A DNA stretch of 64,000 nucleotides, taken from contig NZ_JBNAGK010000002.1 of the NCBI RefSeq assembly GCF_049803835.1, forward strand, positions 248,001 through 312,000. The letters are read 5' to 3'. Source of the stretch: Pacificoceanicola sp049803835. Its GTDB lineage: Bacteria; Pseudomonadota; Alphaproteobacteria; Rhodobacterales; Rhodobacteraceae. Below the pieces are notes generated by a model that did no database searches, was not told the DNA's origin, and was given only the letters and a program-made list of their open reading frames with translations. The translations under genes were made by a program, and so were the position numbers. This document shows, in pieces, positions 35,807-43,441 of this stretch. Within the stretch, counting starts at the first letter, position 1, and each line of letters starts with the position of its first letter.

Positions 35807-37408
35807 TCACATCCGGAACAGGCCGAAGCGCGTCTCCCCGATCGGCGCGTTCAACGCCGCCTTCAGGCTGAGGGCCAGCACGGCGCGGGTCTTGCGCGGG
35901 TCGATGATGCCGTCATCCCAGAGCCGCGCGGAGGCATAGAGCGGATGCGACTGGCGTTCGAACATGTCGATGGTCGGCTGCTTGAAGGCGGCCTCCTCGT
36001 CGTCGCTCCACGTGCCGCCGGCCCGTTCGATGGCGTCTCGTTTGACCGTGGCCAGCACCCCCGCCGCCTGTGCCCCACCCATCACCGAAATCCGGCTGTT
36101 CGGCCAGGTCCAGAGGAACCGCGGCTGATACGCCCGCCCCGCCATCCCGTAGTTGCCCGCGCCGAAGGAGCCGCCGACCAGCAGCGTGATCTTGGGCACA
36201 TTGGTCGAGGCGACAGCGGTGACCATCTTCGCGCCATGCCGGGCGATCCCTTCGTTCTCGTACTTGCGGCCCACCATGAAGCCGGTGATGTTCTGCAGGA
36301 AAACCAGCGGGATACGGCGCTGGGAACACAACTCGACGAAATGCGCCCCCTTCTGCGCCGCCTCGCTGAACAGCACGCCGTTGTTGGCGATGATGCCGCA
36401 GAGCATCCCCTCAACATGGGCAAAGCCGCAGACCAGAGTTTCACCAAACCGCGCCTTGAACTCATCGAAGCGGGAGCCGTCCACCACGCGGGCGATGACC
36501 TCGCGGATGTCATAGGGCGTGCGCAGGTCCGCCGGAACCGCCCCGAGGATTTCGTCCGGATCGTAATCCGGTTGCTCGACGGTCTGTAGGGCGGGGCTAT
36601 GCCCCGCACCGCCGAGCGAGGCGACCGCCCGCCGGGCCAGCGCCAGCGCATGCGAATCATCCTCTGCAAGATAATCCGCCACACCCGAAAGCCGCGTGTG
36701 CACGTCACCGCCGCCGAGGTCCTCGGCCGAGACCACTTCCCCGGTTGCCGCCTTCACCAGCGGCGGCCCGGCGAGAAAGATCGTCCCCTGCTCCTTGACG
36801 ATGATGGACACGTCCGACATGGCGGGCACATAAGCGCCCCCGGCGGTACACGATCCCATCACCACCGCAATCTGCGCGATCCCCTTAGCGCTCATCCGCG
36901 CCTGATTGTAGAAGATGCGGCCAAAATGGTCGCGGTCCGGAAAGACCTCGTCCTGGTTCGGCAGGTTCGCCCCGCCGCTGTCCACGAGGTAGATACAGGG
37001 CAGCGCATTCTCCTCCGCGATCTCCTGCGCGCGCAGGTGCTTCTTCACCGACATCGGGTAGTAGGTGCCGCCCTTCACCGTGGCGTCGTTGCAGACCACC
37101 ATGACCTGTCGACCCTCGACGACACCGACGCCCGCGATCATCCCTGCCGCAGGAGCCGCGCCGTCGTAGAGTCCATGTGCCGCCGTCGCCCCGATCTCGA
37201 GGAAAGGCGAGCCGGGGTCGAGCAGGTTCGCCACCCGCTCCCGCGGCAGCATCTTGCCTCGCGCCACATGCCGCTCCCGCGCCTTCGCGCCGCCGCCCTC
37301 CGCCGCCTGTGCCGCGGCCTCCTGTACCACGCGCAACGCCTCGAGATGCGCGGCGCGGTTGGCGCGGAACGCTTCCGATCCGGCTATGACCTGCGATTGC
37401 AGCTTCAT
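35807..37408 (-). CDS. mccB: 3-Methylcrotonyl-CoA carboxylase, beta (carboxyltransferase) subunit
   Basis: 533 residues, two crotonase-fold carboxyltransferase halves. GGTYYPMSVKKHLRAQEIA, SGGANLPNQDEVFPD and GGSFGAGNYGMAGRAYQPRF are typical of MCC beta. ATG 37408 (MKLQSQVIAG) follows a good family start. Odd: bases 36584-36607, coding for residues about 267-275 (GHSPALQTV), match an intergenic hairpin repeat at 61496-61519 with one mismatch, so a repeat appears to have been absorbed in frame. Confidence 0.93.
   Translation of the reverse strand: MKLQSQVIAGSEAFRANRAAHLEALRVVQEAAAQAAEGGGAKARERHVARGKMLPRERVANLLDPGSPFLEIGATAAHGLYDGAAPAAGMIAGVGVVEGRQVMVVCNDATVKGGTYYPMSVKKHLRAQEIAEENALPCIYLVDSGGANLPNQDEVFPDRDHFGRIFYNQARMSAKGIAQIAVVMGSCTAGGAYVPAMSDVSIIVKEQGTIFLAGPPLVKAATGEVVSAEDLGGGDVHTRLSGVADYLAEDDSHALALARRAVASLGGAGHSPALQTVEQPDYDPDEILGAVPADLRTPYDIREVIARVVDGSRFDEFKARFGETLVCGFAHVEGMLCGIIANNGVLFSEAAQKGAHFVELCSQRRIPLVFLQNITGFMVGRKYENEGIARHGAKMVTAVASTNVPKITLLVGGSFGAGNYGMAGRAYQPRFLWTWPNSRISVMGGAQAAGVLATVKRDAIERAGGTWSDDEEAAFKQPTIDMFERQSHPLYASARLWDDGIIDPRKTRAVLALSLKAALNAPIGETRFGLFRM
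36584..36607. repeat. GC-hairpin repeat copy inside mccB
   Basis: CTGTAGGGCGGGGC followed by TATGCCCCGC, a GCGGGGC/GCCCCGC hairpin. The same 24 bases occur in inverse orientation at 61496-61519 downstream of ccdA with a single difference. Confidence 0.65.
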
Positions 37409-37448
37409 GTCTCCGTCCTTTCCACACCGGGGAAGTCCCCCGCAAAAT

Positions 37449-38036
37449 TCAATCGTTCCCCGGTCTCGCAACGGGTCTCGTCGGCGGTGGCGCCGAGGCC
37501 CATCCGGCTTCTATGGCCCCGGGTGCGGCATCGAGGAACCGCGCCAACTGCCAGGCCAGGACCGCCGAGCCCAGCCTGCGGCTGGCCTCCCGCGCGTCGC
37601 ACCAGGCCGCCATGACATCCGTGTCGCCCGCGCAATCCGGCCCGGCGGAGCGATCCTGCGCGAGTGCGTAGACCAGCGGGTAAAGCCCGTCCGACCATTG
37701 CCCCGCCTTCCCCGCCACGGCATCGGGCTCCGGCAGCGTGGCCACGATCTGCGCCGCCAGCGCGTCTTCCTCCACCGCAAGCGCATGCTGGCAAGGCAGC
37801 GGCGCGTCGCTTCTGTCACAGATCACGATGCCGACGGTGCCGCAGAACTCCGTGCCGCCCATGTCGCCGATCTCGAAGGGTTGTGAGCCGGGCAAATCCT
37901 GCACCCGCTTCAGCGCCCGCTCGTACCGGGCCACCTCCGCGTTCATGCAGTCGGCAAAGCTCGGCAACGGCTCGGGCGCCGTCTCCTCGGCATGCAGCGG
38001 CAGGGCCAGCAGCGCGGCGGCACAGGCCAGTCTCAT
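37449..38036 (-). CDS. Exported protein of unknown function in the leucine operon
   Basis: 195 residues with signal peptide MRLACAAALLALPLHAEE. Several cysteines (FADCMNAE, TEFCGTVGIVICD, PLPCQHA, GPDCAG, AAWCDAR) suggest disulphides in the periplasm. The ATG overlaps the stop of the upstream acyl-CoA synthetase by 4 nt. Family not recognised and no link to leucine breakdown is evident. Confidence 0.75.
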   Translation of the reverse strand: MRLACAAALLALPLHAEETAPEPLPSFADCMNAEVARYERALKRVQDLPGSQPFEIGDMGGTEFCGTVGIVICDRSDAPLPCQHALAVEEDALAAQIVATLPEPDAVAGKAGQWSDGLYPLVYALAQDRSAGPDCAGDTDVMAAWCDAREASRRLGSAVLAWQLARFLDAAPGAIEAGWASAPPPTRPVARPGND

Positions 38037-39583
38037 GTCGCTCCCTCCGCCGCCGCCCGCGCCTTGAGTTCCTTGCGGATCACCTTGCCCGTCACGGTCA
38101 TCGGCAGCGTCTGCACGAAGGCGATTTCCCTTGGATAGGAGTAGCTTGCGAGGCGATCCTTCACCCAGGCTTGCAAATCCTCGGGCTGGGTGTCGCGGCC
38201 GGCCTTGAGCACGACATAGGCCTTCACGATCTCCGTCCGGAGCGCGTCCGGCTTGCCGACGACCCCCACGGTGGCCACGTCCGGATGCGTCAGAAGACAG
38301 TCCTCGATCTCCGCCGGGCCGATGCGGTAACCGGCCGATGTGATCACGTCATCCTCGCGGCCCACGAACCTGACAAACCCATCCTCCATGATGCCCCGAT
38401 CCCCGGTCAGCATCCAGTCGCCCCGGAATTTCTCCGCCGTCTCTCGCGGCCTGTTCCAGTAGCCGAGCATCATAGACGCCGCGCCGCGCCGGATCGCGAT
38501 GTCGCCCTCGCCGTCTGTCTGTGCGCCGTCGTCGTCGATCACCGCCAGGTCGAACCCCGGCACCGGCTTGCCGATGCAGCCGGGCCGCGCCTCGAACAGG
38601 GCGCCGCAGGAGGAAGCGACCATGTTGCACTCGGTCTGGCCGTAGAACTCGTTGATCGTCACGCCAAGCGCCTCCCGGCCCCAGGCCAGCATCTCCGCCC
38701 CCAGAGGCTCGCCGCCGGACGCCGCCGTGCGCAGCCCGTCGATCTGCGCCCCCTCGGCCTTCAGCATCCGCAGCGCTGTCGGCGGGAAGAAGACGTTTCG
38801 CACGCCTGCCTCCGAGATGATCCGCTTGCAGGTCTCCACGTCGAACCGCGCCATCCGCGCCGCGACCACAGGCACACCCAGCGCCAGCCCCGGCATCAGC
38901 ACGTCGAACAGCCCGCCGATCCAGGCCCAGTCCGCCGGGGTCCAGAGCACGTCGCCCTTTTGCCCAAGGAAGTCATGGCTGATCTCCACCCCCGGCAGAT
39001 GTCCGGTGAGGATGCGATGACCGTGCAACGCCCCCTTCGGGCTGCCTGTGGTGCCGCTGGTGTAGATCAGGACGGCAGGGTCTTCCGCCTCGGTATCCTC
39101 GCGCCACGCCGGAGCCGGGTTCTCGCTGAGCGCATCGCCGGTGACAATCTCCACCGCCGACCTGTCCAGCATGGCCGCGCCGTCCGCATCGGTCACGACC
39201 ACCTTTGCCCCGCTGTCACCGAGGCGAGAGGCCAAGGCATCGTGCCGGAACAGTTTGAACAAAGGCACCGAAATGGCCCCCATACGCCACGCGGCGATAT
39301 GGGCGGCGGCGCAAAGCGGCGATTGCGAGAGCAGCACGCCGACCCGGTCACCGCGCCGGATGCCGCGCTTGCGCAGGGACAGTTGCACCCGCCGCGACAG
39401 TTCCCTGAGCGCAGCATAGCTCCAGTCCCGCCGCACGCCCCCGCTCAGGTCGATGATCGCCACCCGGTTCGGCTCGCGCTCGCACCAGCCGTCGCAGACT
39501 TGCACCGCGAGGTTCAGCCGCTCCGGCAGGTCCCAGCGGAACCCCTCCCGCAGCGCCTCGTATGACAGGCCGCGCGTCAGCAC
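38033..39583 (-). CDS. AMP-dependent acyl-CoA synthetase
   Basis: 516 residues from GTG 39583, with GAGGGG 10 nt upstream inside the preceding gene. ANL-family motifs: YTSGTTGSPKG (P-loop), EFYGQTECN, LTGDRGI, RIGPAEIED and C-terminal TGKVIRKELK with the catalytic lysine. Activates a carboxylate to its CoA ester. The operon context makes isovalerate or another branched short-chain acid likely, but acetoacetate or medium-chain acids are possible. Confidence 0.9.
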   Translation of the reverse strand: MLTRGLSYEALREGFRWDLPERLNLAVQVCDGWCEREPNRVAIIDLSGGVRRDWSYAALRELSRRVQLSLRKRGIRRGDRVGVLLSQSPLCAAAHIAAWRMGAISVPLFKLFRHDALASRLGDSGAKVVVTDADGAAMLDRSAVEIVTGDALSENPAPAWREDTEAEDPAVLIYTSGTTGSPKGALHGHRILTGHLPGVEISHDFLGQKGDVLWTPADWAWIGGLFDVLMPGLALGVPVVAARMARFDVETCKRIISEAGVRNVFFPPTALRMLKAEGAQIDGLRTAASGGEPLGAEMLAWGREALGVTINEFYGQTECNMVASSCGALFEARPGCIGKPVPGFDLAVIDDDGAQTDGEGDIAIRRGAASMMLGYWNRPRETAEKFRGDWMLTGDRGIMEDGFVRFVGREDDVITSAGYRIGPAEIEDCLLTHPDVATVGVVGKPDALRTEIVKAYVVLKAGRDTQPEDLQAWVKDRLASYSYPREIAFVQTLPMTVTGKVIRKELKARAAAEGAT

Positions 39584-39587
39584 CGGA

Positions 39588-40067
39588 TCAGTTCCCCTCT
39601 TCGATCTGCGCCTGCAGGTAAAGCGCCTGCCGCGCCGTCTCCGTCATCAGGCAGACCATCGCCGCAGGCCCGCCTCCGGTGCCGCCGCCGTATTGGCTGC
39701 GCACATAGTCGCAGGTGGCATCGCGATACGGGATCCACGCCCGCTGCATCGCCCGCAGCGCCTCCGCCTGATACGCGTTCGGGCCGTTCTCCGAGTCCAT
39801 TTCCTCTGCCACGGCCATCGCCTCGCCGTAGACCCGGTTCAACTCCGCGTCCCAGGCCGCCCGCTCCGCATCGTAACACGCGCCCATGCCGACAGTGGAA
39901 TAGCCGCCTTCCGTTTCCTCGATGCAACGCGCCGCCGAGGCCCCGACGCACTCGTCGAAGGTTCCTTCGGAGGCGAAACACTCTTCGGTGTCCGTCATGG
40001 AAAACACCAGATCCTGCGCCCAGACCGGCGCGGCGATCATCGTCAGTGCAACAATCAGTGCCTTCAT
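39588..40067 (-). CDS. LprI-like (DUF1311) exported protein
   Basis: 159 residues with signal peptide MKALIVALTMIAAPVWAQ. The core AERAAWDAELNRVYGEAM .. LRAMQRAWIPYRDATCDY fits the LprI/DUF1311 pattern, known in some members as a lysozyme inhibitor. Six or more cysteines suggest disulphides. It lies between ivd and the acyl-CoA synthetase, overlapping the next upstream gene by 4 nt. A passenger in the catabolic operon. Confidence 0.8.
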   Translation of the reverse strand: MKALIVALTMIAAPVWAQDLVFSMTDTEECFASEGTFDECVGASAARCIEETEGGYSTVGMGACYDAERAAWDAELNRVYGEAMAVAEEMDSENGPNAYQAEALRAMQRAWIPYRDATCDYVRSQYGGGTGGGPAAMVCLMTETARQALYLQAQIEEGN

Positions 40068-40381
40068 GCCCTTGGCCTCCCTTCCTGCGCCCCGGCACCG
40101 GGCGGGACGATCCCGACCAGCCCGCCGAAGCGGTTCACCTCATAGTGCCACATCTGCCCCGGCAGACCGCAGCGCACGATCAGCCAGACGTCCAGTCCCG
40201 GCTCGCCGAAGCACGTCCAGCCCGTCAGCCCCCGGCCCTCCTTCGCCGCGAACCGGCTCGAATAGGCCTCGATGGCTTCGGTCTCCGTCAGGTTGGCCGC
40301 GATCCAGCCGAGCCGGAACGCCTGCAGCGCCCCCAGAACGACGAACACTCCCAAAGGCAGAAACCAGAGCCATCGCGGCAA
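40064..40381 (-). CDS. Small membrane-anchored protein, TTG start
   Basis: 105 residues. GAGG overlapping the ivd stop is 6 nt before TTG 40381; no ATG fits. One N-terminal helix (WLWFLPLGVFVVLGALQAF) and a short periplasmic-type domain with two cysteines (WTCFGEP, VRCGLPG). It overlaps the LprI-like gene by 4 nt. Unknown family. Confidence 0.6.
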   Translation of the reverse strand: MPRWLWFLPLGVFVVLGALQAFRLGWIAANLTETEAIEAYSSRFAAKEGRGLTGWTCFGEPGLDVWLIVRCGLPGQMWHYEVNRFGGLVGIVPPGAGAQEGRPRA

Positions 40382-40384
40382 AGC

Positions 40385-41548
40385 TCACCTCATCGCGGCC
40401 ATCAACTCGCGTCCGACAAGCATCCGGCGAATCTCGGACGTGCCCGCCCCGATCTCCATCAGCTTGGCATCGCGGAAGATGCGGCTCACCGGGCTGTCCG
40501 AGAGGAACCCCGCCCCGCCCATGGCCTGCACCGCCTGATGCGCCACCACCATGGCCTCTTCACTGGCATAGAGGCAACAGGCGGCTGCGTCCTGCCGGGT
40601 GACTTCGCCCCGGTCGCAGGCCTTCGCGACCTCGTAGACATAGGCGCGGGCGCTGTTCATCTTCGTGTACATGTCGGCGATCTTGCCCTGCATCAGCTGG
40701 AAATCCCCGATCGACTGGCCGAACTGCTTGCGCTCGACCATGTAGGGCATGATTTCGTCCATGCAGGCGGCCATGATCCCCGTCCCGATCCCCGCAAGGA
40801 CGACGCGCTCATAGTCCAGACCGGACATCAGCACACGCACGCCCTTGCCCTCCTCGCCCAGCACGTTTTCAAACGGCACCTCGACGTCCTCGAAGACCAG
40901 TTCGGCGGTATTGCTCCCCCGCATCCCGAGCTTGTCGAAATGCTGCGACGTGCTGAAACCCTTCATGGTCTTCTCGACGATGAAGGCGGTGATGCCCTTC
41001 GAACCCGCCTCTGGATCGGTCTTGGCATAAACCACCAGCGTATCCGCGTCCGGGCCGTTGGTGATCCAGTATTTGTTGCCGTTCAGCGTGTAATATCCGT
41101 TCTTCTTCTCCGCCTTGAGCTTCATCGAGACGACGTCCGACCCCGCCCCCGGCTCGCTCATGGCGAGCGCGCCAATCGACGTCCCCGCGATCAGCCCGGG
41201 CAGATATTTCTGCTTCTGTTCTTCGGTGCCGTTCAGCTTGATCTGGTTCACGCAGAGGTTCGAATGCGCCCCGTAGGAGAGCGAGACGGAGGCCGAGGCC
41301 CGCGCGATCTCCTCGACCGCGACCACATGCGCGAGGTAGCTCATGCCCGCGCCGCCGTAGGCCTCCGGCGTGGTGATCCCGAGAAGGCCAAGTTCGCCCA
41401 TCTCCGGCCAGAGCTCATTGGGGAAGCTGTTCGAGCGGTCGACCTCCGCCGCAATCGGCTTCACCCGCTCCTGCGCCCATTTGTGCACCATCTCGCGAAG
41501 CGCGTTCACGTCCTCGCCAAGATCGAACGTCATGCTGGCCTGAAACAT
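40385..41548 (-). CDS. ivd: Isovaleryl-CoA dehydrogenase
   Basis: 387 residues. Oxidises isovaleryl-CoA to 3-methylcrotonyl-CoA and passes electrons to ETF. AMSEPGAGSDV, WITNGPDADTLVVYAK, LDYERVVLAGIGTGIM and the ACAD end IGAGTSEIRRML are present. ATG 41548 has GGGAGG 6 nt upstream; a second ATG five codons on is possible. First gene of the leucine operon; promoter and palindrome lie directly upstream. Confidence 0.93.
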   Translation of the reverse strand: MFQASMTFDLGEDVNALREMVHKWAQERVKPIAAEVDRSNSFPNELWPEMGELGLLGITTPEAYGGAGMSYLAHVVAVEEIARASASVSLSYGAHSNLCVNQIKLNGTEEQKQKYLPGLIAGTSIGALAMSEPGAGSDVVSMKLKAEKKNGYYTLNGNKYWITNGPDADTLVVYAKTDPEAGSKGITAFIVEKTMKGFSTSQHFDKLGMRGSNTAELVFEDVEVPFENVLGEEGKGVRVLMSGLDYERVVLAGIGTGIMAACMDEIMPYMVERKQFGQSIGDFQLMQGKIADMYTKMNSARAYVYEVAKACDRGEVTRQDAAACCLYASEEAMVVAHQAVQAMGGAGFLSDSPVSRIFRDAKLMEIGAGTSEIRRMLVGRELMAAMR

Positions 41549-41571
41549 CCCGAGCCTCCCCGCGTCGGTTA

Positions 41572-41617
41572 TTGAACACTTGTTCAAATACTAGGGCCAA
41601 TCTCACGGCTGCGTCAA
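41572..41617 (-). promoter_or_regulatory. Promoter and palindromic operator of the leucine operon
   Basis: Reverse strand: -35 TTGACG (41617-41612), 18-bp spacer, -10 TAGTAT (41593-41588), immediately followed by the perfect palindrome TTGAACA-AG-TGTTCAA (41587-41572). The palindrome covers the expected transcription start, so a dimeric repressor (TetR-like spacing) is the simple reading. No regulator gene lies nearby in the window. Confidence 0.65.
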
Positions 41618-41682
41618 GCACGGAACATCCCGCCTGCCGCCGCGTTTCAACCCCAACGCAGATTTTTCCGAAAGGACAGACC

Positions 41683-42153
41683 ATGACCACCGATCTCAAG
41701 GACACCTTCTGGGACCGTATCGAAGACGTGCAGGCCGGGCTTCTGGAAACCGGTGGCACCCGCCCGGTTCCGATGTCGCCGATGGCCCGCAAGGATGACA
41801 AGGCCATCTGGTTCATCACCGCCGAAGGCACCGCCGCCAACGAAGCGGCGAAGACCGGAGCGAAGGCGACCTTCAATGTCGCCGATCCCAAGGCGCATCT
41901 TTTTGCCACCATCGACGGCACTTTGGAACAGAGCCATGACAAGGCCAAGCTGGACGAACTCTGGTCCCCCGTGGCTTCCGCCTGGTTCGAGGAAGGCCAG
42001 GAGGACAAGGACGTCCGCCTGATCCGCTTCACGCCGTCGGATGCTGAAGTCTGGGCCACCGACGGCGGCGCGAAGTTCCTCTACGAGATCGCCAAGGCGC
42101 ATGTGACCGAAGAGAAACCCGACATGGGCGACCATGGCCGCGTGATGTTCTGA
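41683..42153 (+). CDS. Pyridoxamine-phosphate-oxidase-fold general stress protein
   Basis: 156 residues from ATG 41683 (AAAGGA upstream). Split-barrel flavin fold: VPMSPMARKDDKAIWFITAE, ATFNVADPKAHLFATIDG, and a C-terminal acidic tail. Related to general stress protein 26; probably binds FMN or F420 and acts on unknown substrates. Monocistronic, divergent from ivd and followed by a strong terminator. Confidence 0.87.
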   Translation: MTTDLKDTFWDRIEDVQAGLLETGGTRPVPMSPMARKDDKAIWFITAEGTAANEAAKTGAKATFNVADPKAHLFATIDGTLEQSHDKAKLDELWSPVASAWFEEGQEDKDVRLIRFTPSDAEVWATDGGAKFLYEIAKAHVTEEKPDMGDHGRVMF

Positions 42154-42177
42154 ATGGTGTTCAGGTGAACGGCAAAG

Positions 42178-42209
42178 CCGTCCGGTCCGCGAGGATCGGG
42201 CGGTTTTTT
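42178..42209 (+). terminator. Intrinsic terminator of the stress-protein gene
   Basis: CCGTCCGGTCC (42178-42188), GCGA loop (GNRA type), GGATCGGGCGG (42193-42203) and six T. The 11-bp stem uses two G-U pairs. Confidence 0.85.
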
Positions 42210-42297
42210 CGTGCTAGATTGTGCTCCGCATTTTCGTCATTGTTGGCTTATTGATCCATCACAACAATTGCTCCGAAACTGCGCGCGGGAGGCGAAA

Positions 42298-42642
42298 TTG
42301 GGAAAATCAAATTACCACAAACTGACTCCGAATATCGACCTCAATAAGAAGCAACCAAGAAAACGAGAAGTTAGGCAATTTATAGAAACCTGTAGAAAAT
42401 TCAACATGCCGGTGCGCAGACGCCTCACCGCTTTCGGCAAGACCACGCCGGGATTCGCTACTAAGTACGACCCTGAGTTCCTCAAGGCGTTTCAAGAGAT
42501 ATGTCGCATTTATGCAGCCGCTGACTTTAAGCACCCTGAAATACAAGTCTTGGTTCTTGCTTTAGACAATCGCCTGTTCCCATGTCGGGCCGACCAATTC
42601 AATGTGGCCATTGTCACGCGGCTGGCAGGCGGCATTTTCTGA
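42298..42642 (+). CDS. AT-rich orphan gene of unknown function
   Basis: 114 residues from TTG 42298; GGGAGG at 42287-42292 is 5 nt upstream, strong support for this start. Basic N-terminus (HKLTPNIDLNKKQPRKREVR), otherwise a small soluble protein (RQFIETCRKFN, FLKAFQEICRIY). Codon use and base composition are far more AT-rich than all neighbours, as is the leader from 42215. This suggests recent transfer or a remnant of an accessory element. No homologue recognised; it may be spurious. Confidence 0.5.
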   Translation: MGKSNYHKLTPNIDLNKKQPRKREVRQFIETCRKFNMPVRRRLTAFGKTTPGFATKYDPEFLKAFQEICRIYAAADFKHPEIQVLVLALDNRLFPCRADQFNVAIVTRLAGGIF

Positions 42643-42665
42643 TCGTGTTTCAACTTCCCACAATG

Positions 42666-42691
42666 AAAAAGGCGACCCGCGCGGGGCCGCC
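42666..42691 (-). terminator. Terminator of the SH3/DUF1236 gene
   Basis: Reverse strand: GGCGGCCC (42691-42684), GCGC loop region, GGGTCGCC (42678-42671) with one G-U pair, then TTTTT (42670-42666). Confidence 0.75.
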
Positions 42692-42717
42692 TTTCCAGTC
42701 TTCCACGAATGCGCGGC

Positions 42718-43368
42718 TTAGCGCACGATATACAGGATCTCGCCCGTCGCCGGGTCCACGATCGCGGTGGCGTCGTTCACGGCGATGTAGCTGTACTCGC
42801 TGTCCGGGATCTCATAGAGCGTCGGTTCGCCGGTGATCTTTGCACCCACGACAACCTCGCCATCGGCGTAGACCGGCTCGACCGGGTTCTCGCGGATGTA
42901 GGTCACGGTGGTCTCGTCCGGGTTGATGGACGCGCCGATGCCGGAGCCGAGGAGGAAGCCGCCGACGATGGCGAGCGGGCCGCCGATGGCAGCGGACGCC
43001 GCCCAGGCACCAGCCACGGCACCCACGGCTGCGCCTTCGTCGTTCGGCTGCTCATAGGTGACGGTCTCGACGGTGGTGACGGACTGCGGGCTGGTCACCG
43101 GCACCTCGGCATCGAGCGTGCCCGCCAGGTACTCGGAATAGGCCCAGCCTTCGGTGCCGTTGTAGCTGACCTTGCACCAGCCGCCTTCTTCGAGGCAGCC
43201 ATCGACCATGGCCATCTCGTCGTTCGGGATCACGTCGACGATGGTGAACTCGGGGCCGGGACCGGCGCGCAGGTTCAGGTCGGTCACGGCATAGGCTTCG
43301 CTGGCCGCGGCCACGGGACCGGCGGCGATCAGTGCAAGGCCGGATGCGGCCATCAGAATGCGTTTCAT
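42718..43368 (-). CDS. SH3-domain / DUF1236 exported protein
   Basis: 216 residues. Signal peptide MKRILMAASGLALIAAGPVAAA. Bacterial SH3 domain at about 25-85 (TDLNLRAGPGPEFTIVDVIP .. GWAYSEYL). A Gly/Ala hydrophobic segment (about 115-150) resembles a glycine-zipper membrane insertion. The C-terminal DUF1236 part ends YIAVNDATAIVDPATGEILY. Probably a cell-envelope protein. Monocistronic, own terminator. Confidence 0.85.
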   Translation of the reverse strand: MKRILMAASGLALIAAGPVAAASEAYAVTDLNLRAGPGPEFTIVDVIPNDEMAMVDGCLEEGGWCKVSYNGTEGWAYSEYLAGTLDAEVPVTSPQSVTTVETVTYEQPNDEGAAVGAVAGAWAASAAIGGPLAIVGGFLLGSGIGASINPDETTVTYIRENPVEPVYADGEVVVGAKITGEPTLYEIPDSEYSYIAVNDATAIVDPATGEILYIVR

Positions 43369-43441
43369 GGGATGTCTCCTGTGTTTTTCGCGATGTGCGA
43401 TTGCAGGCAGAACACCGGCCAAACGCCTGTCGTTCCGAATT

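Noticed and set aside
42211..42297. GTG at 42211 as the start of the AT-rich gene
   Set aside because: It lies one base after the terminator T-run; the TTG at 42298 has a proper ribosome binding site.
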